Below are positions 8,861-17,167 of a stretch of DNA of 64,000 nt, one piece after another. The notes under the pieces were generated by a model that was not told where the DNA came from, did not search any database, and saw only the letters and a list, made by a program, of their open reading frames with translations. A program made the translations under genes and the position numbers. Position 1 is the first letter of the stretch. Every line of letters starts with the position of its first letter. This stretch comes from JADCRZ01 sp037718865 (GTDB taxonomy: Bacteria > Bacteroidota > Bacteroidia > Chitinophagales > Chitinophagaceae): assembly GCA_037718865.1 (NCBI GenBank), contig JBBJMP010000001.1:310001-374000 (forward strand), written 5' to 3'.

Positions 8861-8909
8861 ACTCCGAACTCCGAACTTTTGAACTTCAAACTTTTTGAAC
8901 TCCGAACTC
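8861..8909 (+). repeat. GAACTCCGAACT leader repeat before comF
   Basis: About 49 bp made of repeated (T/C)CCGAACT, TTTGAACT and TTCAAACT units, ending one base before the comF ATG. Related strings stand before nadB (50119-50142), the LpxL-like gene (51804-51836) and serC (37494-37506). Function unknown. Confidence 0.45.
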
Positions 8910-8910
8910 A

Positions 8911-9606
8911 ATGCTTCATACCCTGATCCACGATTTTTTACATCTCTTCTTTCCGCATATCTGTGCCGGTTGCGGAAGCGATGGCATTAGTCCCGATGCG
9001 GTTCTATGTATTCAATGCCTTAGTCAGCTCCCGGTAACCAATTTTCATCTTCATGCAGGCAACCAGGTGGAAAAAATTTTCTGGGGACGGATACCCGTAA
9101 CCCATGCAAGCAGTTTTTGCTATTTCGCCAAAGGCTCCCTGATTCAACGTTTACTGCATGAATTGAAATATAAGGGCAACAAAGAAATAGGGCACTTTAT
9201 GGGGAGAATGATGGGAGAGACATTAAAACAATCGAACCGGTTCAATGAGATAGATGCGTTAATACCTCTTCCGTTATTTATGGCCAGACAAAGAAGAAGA
9301 GGATATAATCAGGCCACGGTATTATGTGAAGGCATCTCGGCGGCAATGAATATTCCTGTAATGGAAGAGGTGGTCATCAGATCAATTCGTACCGAAACAC
9401 AAACCCATAAGAACCGGCTTGAGAGATGGCAGAACATGGAAGGCAGGTTTCATCTGGTAACCCCTGAGGCCATCAAAAACAAACATGTATTACTGGTAGA
9501 TGATGTGATAACTACAGGAGCAACGCTCGAAGCCTGCGGCCAGGCATTGCTATCGGCGCAGGGCCTGCGACTCAGTATTGTATCGCTGGCTTACACACTC
9601 AAATAA
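8911..9606 (+). CDS. comF: ComF family phosphoribosyltransferase-like protein
   Basis: 231 residues. An N-terminal zinc finger (CAGC at ~18 and CIQC at ~34) is followed by a type I phosphoribosyltransferase fold with the PRPP loop VLLVDDVITTGATLEACG (~193-210) and the family motif RRRGYNQA (~129-136). ComF proteins are involved in DNA uptake or processing during transformation where studied; the role in Bacteroidota is unproven. The ATG lies directly after the GAACTCCGAACT leader repeat. Confidence 0.88.
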   Translation: MLHTLIHDFLHLFFPHICAGCGSDGISPDAVLCIQCLSQLPVTNFHLHAGNQVEKIFWGRIPVTHASSFCYFAKGSLIQRLLHELKYKGNKEIGHFMGRMMGETLKQSNRFNEIDALIPLPLFMARQRRRGYNQATVLCEGISAAMNIPVMEEVVIRSIRTETQTHKNRLERWQNMEGRFHLVTPEAIKNKHVLLVDDVITTGATLEACGQALLSAQGLRLSIVSLAYTLK

Positions 9607-9683
9607 AAGTTCTTCCATTATTTAACAAAATAATGTATAGCGCTTATTCCAGGTCACCCCGGAGTTAGTACTTTTGATAATAC

Positions 9684-11078
9684 ATGAAACCCTTCATTAC
9701 TATCTGCTTTTTTAGCCTGATGATCTTTTCCTGCAAAAAGGAAAGCTTCATTACCAGTAGTGATGCAAGAATTACACTTTCTGCCGACACGCTTCGTTTT
9801 GATACACTGTTTACATCTGTAGGTTCTATCACACAATATTTCAAAATTAAAAACAGTAACAACCAAAAATTAAAATTCAGTAACATAACGCTTAAAGGAG
9901 GAGCTGCCTCGCCTTTTAAAATGAATGTTGATGGAATTGAAGGGCCTGAGTCCGGAAACATTACTGTAGAAGCAAACGATAGCATCTACGTGTTCGTATC
10001 GGTTTCTCTCCATTCAACTTTAGCTAATTTGCCTTTTATTGTGAAAGACAGTATTGAGATAAGGTATAACGGCGCTTCACGATATGTTCAACTGGAGAGC
10101 TGGGGACAAAATGCAAACTTTTTACGAGCCCGAAAGATTACCGGTAACGTTACCTGGCCGAACAACCTTCCATATGTTATTCTTGGAGGATTGCAGATAG
10201 ATACCAACGCTACCTTAACTATTGAAAAAGGCTGCAGGATCTACCTTCATGCAGATGCTCCCCTTATAGTAGACGGCACTTTAAAAATAAACGGGGAACG
10301 ATATGACAGCACCCGAGTTTATTTCAGGGCCGACCGTTTGGACGATCCCTATAATAGCTATCCTGCCGGCTGGCCAGGTATTTATTTCAGGGGTAATAGT
10401 AAGGACAATGTGCTGCACCATGCGGTGATACAAAATGCCTATCAGGGCATTGTCATTGAACAGAAATCGGTTAACGGCAATCCGAAATTGATCATGAACG
10501 AATGTATTATAGATAATATTTACGATGCCGGAGTTCTTGCGGTTCAAACTTCCATACAAGCCAACAACTGCCTGATTACTAATTGCGGAAAAAATGTACA
10601 GCTTGTATATGGCGGCGATTACCGGTTCAATCATTGCACGCTGGTCAGTTTTTCCAGCAGTTACCTTTTACACAAGGAACCCGTGTTGTTCATCAGTAAC
10701 TTTGTAAAGCAGGAGAATACTTATTTGACAAAGCCCCTCAGCGCTTCTTTCAGCAATTGCATTTTCTGGGGAGATGATGGAGTACCTGATGAGGTAGTAA
10801 CATCAAAGCAGGGCAACGACCCCTTCGCTGTCGGGTTTGAAAGTTGCCTGTTAAGATCAAAAACACTTGCGCCTAATATAACTGCCTTAAATCTGATTCT
10901 AAACCAGGAACCCGTTTTCGACAGCATAAATACACAAAAACGTTACTTTAACTTCCGTTTAAAACAACATTCACCCGCAGTGAATAAAGGTATTGTCACC
11001 GGACTTTCGAAGGACCTTGATGGCTTGAACAGACCGGTAGGCCTTCCGGACATCGGAGCGTATGAAAGGCAGCAGTAA
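9684..11078 (+). CDS. Parallel beta-helix lipoprotein with DxGAYE C-terminus
   Basis: 464 residues. The signal MKPFITICFFSLMIFSC has its lipobox Cys at 17, so it is a lipoprotein, probably at the cell surface or outer membrane. Residues ~35-130 look like an Ig/ASPM-type beta domain; the middle (~165-400) has regularly spaced N/C/I ladders typical of right-handed parallel beta-helices (LIMNECIIDNIYDAGV, ASFSNCIFWGDD); the end LPDIGAYERQQ is the choice-of-anchor-Q/beta-helix ending common in Bacteroidota. Ligand unknown. A TACTTTTG box at 9669-9676 sits 7 bp before the ATG. Confidence 0.8.
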   Translation: MKPFITICFFSLMIFSCKKESFITSSDARITLSADTLRFDTLFTSVGSITQYFKIKNSNNQKLKFSNITLKGGAASPFKMNVDGIEGPESGNITVEANDSIYVFVSVSLHSTLANLPFIVKDSIEIRYNGASRYVQLESWGQNANFLRARKITGNVTWPNNLPYVILGGLQIDTNATLTIEKGCRIYLHADAPLIVDGTLKINGERYDSTRVYFRADRLDDPYNSYPAGWPGIYFRGNSKDNVLHHAVIQNAYQGIVIEQKSVNGNPKLIMNECIIDNIYDAGVLAVQTSIQANNCLITNCGKNVQLVYGGDYRFNHCTLVSFSSSYLLHKEPVLFISNFVKQENTYLTKPLSASFSNCIFWGDDGVPDEVVTSKQGNDPFAVGFESCLLRSKTLAPNITALNLILNQEPVFDSINTQKRYFNFRLKQHSPAVNKGIVTGLSKDLDGLNRPVGLPDIGAYERQQ

Positions 11079-11168
11079 TGACCCGTTTACATAATATTAC
11101 ATTAAAATAACTTTTTCGCATATTCTTTGTAATGACTATATTGTTGTTCATTCATTAAACTTTATAAA

Positions 11169-11681
11169 ATGCTACGTCTCGCAATTTTATCGTTGTTCTT
11201 TACGGCTGCTATGACCATTTATGATTTTAAAGTTACCGGTCTGGACGGAAAGACGATTGATTTCTCCCAGTACAAAGGTAAAAAGATACTGATCGTCAAT
11301 ACGGCTTCCAAATGTGGTTACACTGTTCAGTATGAAGACCTTCAGAAAATGCACGAAATGTATAAAGATAAACTCGTCATTGTAGGTTTTCCGGCAAATA
11401 ATTTCAAAGAGCAGGAATCAGGTACAAATGCCGAAATAGCTGAATTTTGCAAAAAGAATTATGGCGTAAGTTTTCCAATGGCTGAAAAAGTTTCAGTAAA
11501 AGGCGATGATATCCATCCATTATTTAAATACCTTACGGGGGAAGCATCGAAAATGGGTGTAGAAGATCCGATCAAATGGAACTTTACTAAATTCCTGGTA
11601 GATGAAAATGGTAAGTTATTGGCTGTTTTCCCCAGTAAAGTCAAGCCTACGAGCGAAGAGATTACAAAGTACCTGAATTAA
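11169..11681 (+). CDS. Glutathione peroxidase family protein (Cys type, probably thioredoxin-dependent)
   Basis: 170 residues. The peroxidatic Cys49 (NTASKCGYT), Gln82 (KEQESG) and Trp137-Asn138 (WNFTKFLV) form the catalytic tetrad. Cys94 (AEFCKKNYG) sits where thioredoxin-dependent GPx enzymes have their resolving cysteine. The usual FPCNQF segment reads FPANNF, so its non-catalytic cysteine is missing. It reduces peroxides. A short hydrophobic N-terminus (MLRLAILSLFFTAAM) may be a signal, placing the enzyme outside the cytoplasm. A strong terminator follows at 11710. Confidence 0.9.
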   Translation: MLRLAILSLFFTAAMTIYDFKVTGLDGKTIDFSQYKGKKILIVNTASKCGYTVQYEDLQKMHEMYKDKLVIVGFPANNFKEQESGTNAEIAEFCKKNYGVSFPMAEKVSVKGDDIHPLFKYLTGEASKMGVEDPIKWNFTKFLVDENGKLLAVFPSKVKPTSEEITKYLN

Positions 11682-11709
11682 GATACTCCTATAAAAACCA
11701 ATTACCTAT

Positions 11710-11737
11710 AGCGGTGAGCCTACTCATCGCTTTTTTA
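11710..11737 (+). terminator. Rho-independent terminator after glutathione peroxidase
   Basis: AGCGGTGAG - CCTA - CTCATCGCT (9-bp stem with one G-T pair), with the T-run TTTTTT overlapping the stem end. It separates gpx from holB. Confidence 0.8.
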
Positions 11738-11762
11738 TTTTCCTTTGCTTATCTAATTTTGA

Positions 11763-12971
11763 ATGCAGTTTAAAGAAGTTATTGGGCAAACTGAATTGCA
11801 TAATCGCCTTGCAGACCTGGTGAGGCACAACCGGTTAAGCCATGCTCTATTGTTTCTGGGCAAAGAAGGTAACGGCTCCCTGGCAACAGCACTTGCTTTT
11901 GCCCAGTACGTTGTTTGTGAGAAAGTGAACGGAAAGTATACTGCCCAGATACAGGCTACTTTTTTTGATGAATCGGGTTCTTCAACAGAGGACAGGTTGA
12001 GAACAGATTCCTGTGGTGTCTGCGGTGCCTGCCAGAAAGCACAATTGTATATTCACCCGGATATCCACTTTTCATATCCTGTAATTCCGAGAAAAACAGG
12101 TGATAAACCACTAAGCTCCGATTATATCCGAGAATGGAGGGATTTTTTACAGTTATATCCTTACGGGAATGTGTACGACTGGCTGCAATTTATAGGAGCA
12201 GAAAACAAACAGGGTAATATTACGGTGCACGAGTGTAATGATATTATCCGGAAACTTAACCTGAAGAGTTTTGAAAGCGAGTTCAAGATTCTCATAATGT
12301 GGATGCCCGAATACCTGGGAAATGAAGGAAATAAACTGCTTAAACTAATAGAAGAGCCTCCGGCAAATACATTGTTCATTCTGGTAGCGGAAAACGAATT
12401 CCTGGTACTACCTACTGTTTTGTCACGCTGCCAACTGGTTAAAATACCCTTGTTACCAGCGACCGAGATAGAATTGGCTTTGATCAACCGGTGCAATCTG
12501 GCAGTTCCTCTGGCCAGGCAGATTGCCGGAATAAGTGAAGGGAGTTACAGGGAGGCATTGCAATTGATGCAACACGCGGATGAAGATTGGCAGGATCTGC
12601 TGCGTGAATGGCTCAATGCAGTGTTAAAAACAGGGCCCACGGCTCAAGTAAAATGGATAGACGAGATAAGCAAATTAGGCAGGGAAAAGCAAAAACAATT
12701 CCTGCGATATTTTAATCACCTCCTGGAGCAAAGCATTCGTTTGAGAATCCTGGGAGAAGAACATATGGTAAATGCTGCGGAGAAAGAATCAGATTTTATG
12801 CTAAGGCTTAATAAGCTTGCCGGTATTTCCCAACAAAAAGCCATTATAGAAGAACTCGACAAGGCCACCTGGTATATCGAGCGCAATGCACACGCTAAAA
12901 TGCTGTTTCACGCGCTTACCATCAAATTGTATCACATAATAAGAGATAATGCACTAATCAAGGCATGGTAA
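11763..12971 (+). CDS. holB: DNA polymerase III subunit delta'
   Basis: 402 residues. It has the AAA+ clamp-loader fold of the delta'/gamma family: KEVIGQTELHNRLADLV at the start, SHALLFLGKEGNG in place of a good Walker A, and a C-x2-C-x2-C zinc site (CGVCGAC, ~80-86). The degenerate P-loop fits delta', the non-ATP-binding stator of the clamp loader, rather than DnaX. ANTLFILVAENEFLVLPTVL and SRCQLVKIPLLP are the sensor 1/SRC region. The holB-ricT order is conserved in the phylum. Confidence 0.88.
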   Translation: MQFKEVIGQTELHNRLADLVRHNRLSHALLFLGKEGNGSLATALAFAQYVVCEKVNGKYTAQIQATFFDESGSSTEDRLRTDSCGVCGACQKAQLYIHPDIHFSYPVIPRKTGDKPLSSDYIREWRDFLQLYPYGNVYDWLQFIGAENKQGNITVHECNDIIRKLNLKSFESEFKILIMWMPEYLGNEGNKLLKLIEEPPANTLFILVAENEFLVLPTVLSRCQLVKIPLLPATEIELALINRCNLAVPLARQIAGISEGSYREALQLMQHADEDWQDLLREWLNAVLKTGPTAQVKWIDEISKLGREKQKQFLRYFNHLLEQSIRLRILGEEHMVNAAEKESDFMLRLNKLAGISQQKAIIEELDKATWYIERNAHAKMLFHALTIKLYHIIRDNALIKAW

Positions 12972-13046
12972 CATTAAGCGTTTATAAAGTGCACCGTCCT
13001 TCCGTCAATTGTCCCGATCGAAGTTGAACAGCAAAGGCCACAATTG

Positions 13047-13077
13047 TTTAACTATCTGTTAATAAACAGTATATTTG
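13047..13077 (+). promoter_or_regulatory. Bacteroidota-type promoter (TTTA-N19-TATATTTG)
   Basis: The -33 element TTTA (13047-13050) and the perfect -7 TATATTTG (13070-13077) are separated by exactly 19 bp, matching TTTG-N19-TAnnTTTG. It points toward ricT, whose ATG is ~300 nt downstream, so the transcript has a long leader or includes a small RNA. Confidence 0.55.
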
Positions 13078-13384
13078 CGGATAGATATCTGAACCAGGGA
13101 TCCTGGTAATTTGAGGTTGACAGGTGTTCAGGCAGGAAGCATCAAATTTTTTATTGATTGTTATATATAAGCACATTGTTGCCATCCCGGCTCTAATTCC
13201 GGTAAATTGTTTCAAAATGGTGGCATACAAACGGGTTTTCTATTAAAGCAGGGTTTTACCGTACTGCTCTAATTCGGATGCCCGATAATAGAACGCAGCA
13301 TTGGTTCTACTTCTTCCTTGCAACTGCCCATATACCATCCTCTTTGTTACCAGTTATTTTTTAAAATAAACTTTCTCAAAAAAT
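13078..13384 (+). other. ~300-nt leader before ricT, no clear gene
   Basis: The stretch after the 13047 promoter carries a small hairpin ACCAGG - GAT - CCTGGT and no convincing protein. A 28-codon frame from an ATG near 13279 (MPDNRTQHWFYFF...) has no supporting features. It may be a regulatory leader or a small RNA. Confidence 0.25.
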
Positions 13385-14587
13385 ATGGGATGCGATAGTT
13401 GCGGTACTGGAAAACCGAATGGATGTAAAAGCAACGGAGGTTGCAGTACCGGGGGCTGTAACCGTTTAAACGTTCATGACTGGTTATTGAATCTTCCTTT
13501 TTCTGACCCTGAAAGCGATTGTAAGGTAGTAGAGATATCGTTTAATCATGGCAGCCGTAAAGATTTTTACCGCAATAATACGTTGCAATGGTTTGAAAAA
13601 GGCGACATAGTGAGTATTGAGGGAGTAAGCGGCTTCGATGTTGGCGAAATAACCTTAACCGGTGAAATGGTTCGTTTGCAAATGAAAAAGAAAGGGATCG
13701 ACGAATTTAACCCGGAAATGAAAAGGGTTTTAAGACGTTCGACGGATAAAGACATTGAGATCATGAGGTTTAATAAGGACAGGGAAAAACAGGCCGTGAT
13801 CCGTGCAAGAGCCATTACCCGTCAGCTGAACCTGAATATGAAAATGTCTGAAGTGGAAATACAGGCCGATGGACGAAAAGCTACATTCTTTTATATTGCT
13901 GACGACCGGGTTGACTTCCGGGAACTGATTAAGATTTTGGCTTCTGAATTTAAGGTGAAAGTGGAGATGCGACAGATTGGTGCACGCCAGGAAGCGGGTA
14001 AAGTAGGCGGTATCGGGAGTTGCGGCCGGGAATTGTGCTGCAGTACCTGGCTGACTGAATTTAGAAGTGTTAACACTACAGCAGCGCGTTATCAGAACCT
14101 GTCTATTAACCAAACCAAGCTCAGCGGTCAATGCGGACGCCTGAAATGCTGTTTGAACTATGAGTTGGATACTTACCTGGATGCATTACAACATTTTCCT
14201 GAAAACGCAGACACTCTTCAGGTAGCCAGGGGAACAGCCATCCTTATAAAGAAAGACATCTTCAAAAATCTGATGTGGTATGTTCTTCAGGAAAGCAACA
14301 AGCATTATCCTGTAAGTATTGAACGCGTAAAAAAAATCAAGCAATTAAATGTGCAGGGTATTATTCCGGAGGAACTCGAAACGGTAGAAGTAACAACGGG
14401 TAAACAAAAGGAAGTGGAACCGGAATTTGTTGATGTCGTGGGCCAGATCAGTCTACGCAGCCTGGAAAAGTCGGACCGTAGAAGAAGAAACAATGAGAAG
14501 GGTCACGAACAAAAAAATGTTGCTCCAAAGGGCCCCAGGGATACGAAAAACCAAAAACCCCCTGACAGGGGCAGGCGCAGGCCGTAA
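13385..14587 (+). CDS. ricT: PSP1-domain protein, RicT/YaaT family
   Basis: 400 residues. A Cys-rich N-terminus (Cys3, 6, 14, 20, 25) is followed by a PSP1 domain whose core reads GGIGSCGRELCCSTWL, then QCGRLKCCLNYE. These cysteines match the iron-sulfur sites of RicT, a subunit of the Ric complex that affects RNase Y activity in Bacillus; the Bacteroidota role is not established. The tail after ~360 is Lys/Arg-rich and disordered. holB lies upstream as usual; gldH, which often follows in gliding Bacteroidota, is not here. Confidence 0.88.
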   Translation: MGCDSCGTGKPNGCKSNGGCSTGGCNRLNVHDWLLNLPFSDPESDCKVVEISFNHGSRKDFYRNNTLQWFEKGDIVSIEGVSGFDVGEITLTGEMVRLQMKKKGIDEFNPEMKRVLRRSTDKDIEIMRFNKDREKQAVIRARAITRQLNLNMKMSEVEIQADGRKATFFYIADDRVDFRELIKILASEFKVKVEMRQIGARQEAGKVGGIGSCGRELCCSTWLTEFRSVNTTAARYQNLSINQTKLSGQCGRLKCCLNYELDTYLDALQHFPENADTLQVARGTAILIKKDIFKNLMWYVLQESNKHYPVSIERVKKIKQLNVQGIIPEELETVEVTTGKQKEVEPEFVDVVGQISLRSLEKSDRRRRNNEKGHEQKNVAPKGPRDTKNQKPPDRGRRRP

Positions 14588-14750
14588 CTATCCCGATATC
14601 GACTTAAGAACCTGACATGGCCATGTAGTTTCAGTAACAATGGTTAAATCAATATTCAATAACAGTGATTTTGGAGAGGGTAGAAATTCAAAAAAATTAA
14701 CTATCTCAAACCAAATACTTATATAATTTTGCTTACATAAAATTTTTACT

Positions 14751-15506
14751 ATGGCCATTCTTAAATCGGGTAATCCTACTTTCAACGAAAAAACCTTCGA
14801 GAAATCGATAGTCTTTACTGACACCGAAGTAATGACAGAAAGGGGTACCCTTAATAAGTTCTTTTTATTGTGTTTATTGGTGATCGCCTCCGCTTCTTTT
14901 ACATGGAGCGCTGCTTCCCAGGGCAAAGATATTACATCGTGGATGTGGATAGGAGCTATAGGAGGCTTTGTTGTTGCCCTTGTAACCATGTTTAAACCTA
15001 TGTGGGCTTCCTTTCTGGCGCCCATTTACGCGTTGCTGGAAGGGGTTTTTGTGGGGGGTATTTCCGTGATGTATAACCATGCTTTTGATAAGCTTGCTCC
15101 TGGTATAATTATGCAGGCCGTGGCCCTCACCTTTGGCACGGTGCTGGCTATGTTCTTTTTATACCGGTTTAAGATAATTCAGGCTACAGAAAGGTTGAAA
15201 TCGGTAGTTATCACGGCCACTATGGGAATAGGTATCTTTTACCTCCTGTCGATAGTATTGCGCATGTTTAATATAAATATTGGTTTCATACACGAAGGCA
15301 GCACATTAGGGATTATATTTTCGCTGGTTGTTGTTGGTGTTGCTGCTTTAAATCTCATTCTCGATTTTGATAACATTGAAACAGGCGTTGCCAGGGGTGC
15401 ACCAAAATATATGGAATGGTATGGTGCATTTGGTTTGATCGTGACTATCGTGTGGTTATATCTCGAAATTCTTCGATTGCTTGGAAAACTCAACAGCAGA
15501 AATTAA
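14751..15506 (+). CDS. Bax inhibitor-1/YccA family membrane protein
   Basis: 251 residues with about seven hydrophobic segments. The N-terminal ~40 residues are soluble and begin MAILKSGNPTFNEKTFE, typical of the YccA/Bax-inhibitor subgroup in Bacteroidota. The segment GGFVVALVTMFKPMWASFL and the terminal helices match the family. It is an inner membrane protein; relatives act as pH-sensitive calcium leaks or modulate FtsH, unproven here. A strong terminator follows at 15541. Confidence 0.88.
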   Translation: MAILKSGNPTFNEKTFEKSIVFTDTEVMTERGTLNKFFLLCLLVIASASFTWSAASQGKDITSWMWIGAIGGFVVALVTMFKPMWASFLAPIYALLEGVFVGGISVMYNHAFDKLAPGIIMQAVALTFGTVLAMFFLYRFKIIQATERLKSVVITATMGIGIFYLLSIVLRMFNINIGFIHEGSTLGIIFSLVVVGVAALNLILDFDNIETGVARGAPKYMEWYGAFGLIVTIVWLYLEILRLLGKLNSRN

Positions 15507-15540
15507 TTAGCCTGATTGAAATGCTTTTTCAAATCTTTTG

Positions 15541-15566
15541 AAGCCGGAATCTTTCCGGCTTTTTTA
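15541..15566 (+). terminator. Rho-independent terminator after Bax inhibitor-1 gene
   Basis: AAGCCGGAA - TCT - TTCCGGCTT, a perfect 9-bp stem followed by TTTT. Confidence 0.85.
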
Positions 15567-15619
15567 GTTCCTGTATAAGCCTGGCATAACATTTTAAGTA
15601 GTCCGTGTAAACCTTTTGT

Positions 15620-15856
15620 ATGTCTATAGACAGAAACGAGCCGGATAACAAAAAAAATCCTGCGGAAAATAGTGGCGAAAACAGCCAGAATATTGATCTT
15701 ACCGATCATCCGGGTTTGCAGAAAATGAATAAAAATCCTAACCCCAGGGCTAATGAAAACATCTCAGATTCTGACAATAATGCAGATGCCTCGCCTGAGT
15801 CAGCTGAAAGAACGGATGATGTGGGAAGTGAAATAACTGACGGCGAGGCGGGCTGA
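15620..15856 (+). CDS. Small acidic disordered hypothetical protein
   Basis: 78 residues, very rich in Asp, Glu and Asn with almost no hydrophobic residues (begins MSIDRNEPDNKKNPAENSGE; contains NPNPRANENIS; ends EITDGEAG). It looks intrinsically disordered. I have seen this NPRANEN pattern in small Chitinophagaceae proteins but no function is known. The ATG is 54 bp after the 15541-15566 terminator and the stop is 43 bp before yihY, so it may head the next operon. Confidence 0.6.
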   Translation: MSIDRNEPDNKKNPAENSGENSQNIDLTDHPGLQKMNKNPNPRANENISDSDNNADASPESAERTDDVGSEITDGEAG

Positions 15857-15899
15857 TCCGATAATTGCATGCGTGCCCGAAAAGGTGAACTGAAATACA

Positions 15900-16829
15900 A
15901 TGAGTAAATCCAACCATAAAATTTCACTGATTATCCTGAGCCGCATGTTAAAAGATGCCTTCAAAGAACTGATCAAAAATGATCCTCTTCGCATGGCTGG
16001 TGCTACCGCCTTTTTTACCACGTTTGCCCTTCCACCTATACTTATTATTATCATCCAGGTACTTGGCCTGGTATTCAATCCTGATAAGATCAGCCAGAAA
16101 TTATTCGAAAAACTTAGTGACATAGTTGGAACATCCAGTGTGCACCAGATCGTTGAGACGCTTACAGCCTTTCGAAAGCTTGCTTATAATTGGTTTGTGA
16201 CCATTACCGGCTTCATATTTCTTGCTTTCGTAGCAACTACCCTTTTTAAGGTGATCAAAGGTTCGTTGAACCAGGTATGGCGAATCAAAGAATCCGGTAA
16301 CAGAAGTCTTTGGGTAAATCTGCGTACACGTATTCAATCTGTACTGGTTATACTGGTGGCAGCTTTCCTTTTCGTCATCGGTCTGTTAACAGCAGCGGCA
16401 CAGGCTTTCCTGGGAAAATATATTTTTGCTTTATCTCCGCAGCTTTCCTTTTATTTTACCAGTGGACTAAACTATATTGTTTCTATAATTATGGTAATGT
16501 TATGGTTTGCCATTGTGTTTCGCTACCTGCCCGATGGTCGCCCCGTTTGGAACGTTGCTTTGACCGGTGCATTACTAACAAGTATTTTATTCAACACAGG
16601 AAAGCTTGCATTACACTGGCTATTGAATAAAAGTAATATTATTGCCCTTTACGGCCCGTCAGCATCGATAGTATTGTTACTGCTTTTTGTATTTTACTCT
16701 TCGCTGATTCTGTATTATGGAGCGGCGTTCACAAAAATCTGGGGGATGTACCACGATAAACCCATAATGCCTTTGCCTCATGCCATGCATTATACACTTA
16801 CCGATGACACATCTCCCGCAATTCACTAA
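15900..16829 (+). CDS. YihY/virulence factor BrkB family membrane protein
   Basis: 309 residues. The N-terminal MLKDAFKELIKNDPLRMAGA followed by TAFFTTFALPPILIII, and six hydrophobic helices, are typical of YihY (formerly annotated as RNase BN). FRYLPDGRPVWNVALTGALL and YGPSASIVLLLLFVFYSS are the conserved C-terminal half. It is an inner membrane protein of unknown function, possibly a transporter. It is not the tRNA-processing RNase BN. Confidence 0.9.
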   Translation: MSKSNHKISLIILSRMLKDAFKELIKNDPLRMAGATAFFTTFALPPILIIIIQVLGLVFNPDKISQKLFEKLSDIVGTSSVHQIVETLTAFRKLAYNWFVTITGFIFLAFVATTLFKVIKGSLNQVWRIKESGNRSLWVNLRTRIQSVLVILVAAFLFVIGLLTAAAQAFLGKYIFALSPQLSFYFTSGLNYIVSIIMVMLWFAIVFRYLPDGRPVWNVALTGALLTSILFNTGKLALHWLLNKSNIIALYGPSASIVLLLLFVFYSSLILYYGAAFTKIWGMYHDKPIMPLPHAMHYTLTDDTSPAIH

Positions 16830-16850
16830 AGCTAAATTCAACATTTATTT

Positions 16851-17111
16851 ATGTCAACATGCAGTTTCACCATCGATTTCAGGATACCGCCAGAACTTTT
16901 GATTAACAAAACCCGGACCGCCATTGACAACCAGGGAGGCGCGTTTGACGGAGACATAGCCTCCGGCACATTTACCGTGCAGGTACTTGGAAGCATAGCA
17001 GGTTCGTATACTATTTCCGGCCAGCGAATGAATATTGAGATCAGTAATAAACCGATGTTTATAAGTTGTAGCCAGATTGAAAGCTTTATGAAGAACCAAT
17101 TTGGCAGTTAA
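16851..17111 (+). CDS. Small hypothetical protein
   Basis: 86 residues beginning MSTCSFTIDFRIPPELLINK. No signal, membrane helix or known motif. The amphipathic beta pattern (ASGTFTVQVLGSIAGSYTIS) suggests a compact alpha/beta fold of the SRPBCC or polyketide-cyclase size class, but this is only shape. It follows yihY by 21 bp on the same strand and is probably real. Confidence 0.6.
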   Translation: MSTCSFTIDFRIPPELLINKTRTAIDNQGGAFDGDIASGTFTVQVLGSIAGSYTISGQRMNIEISNKPMFISCSQIESFMKNQFGS

Positions 17112-17167
17112 GCAACTGAACCTTCTTTATCCGGGTTATCTGAATTTTATACTTAAGGCAAACAGGG

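Noticed and set aside
13048..13230. 60-codon minus-strand frame before ricT
   Set aside because: Runs against the promoter and has no recognisable features.
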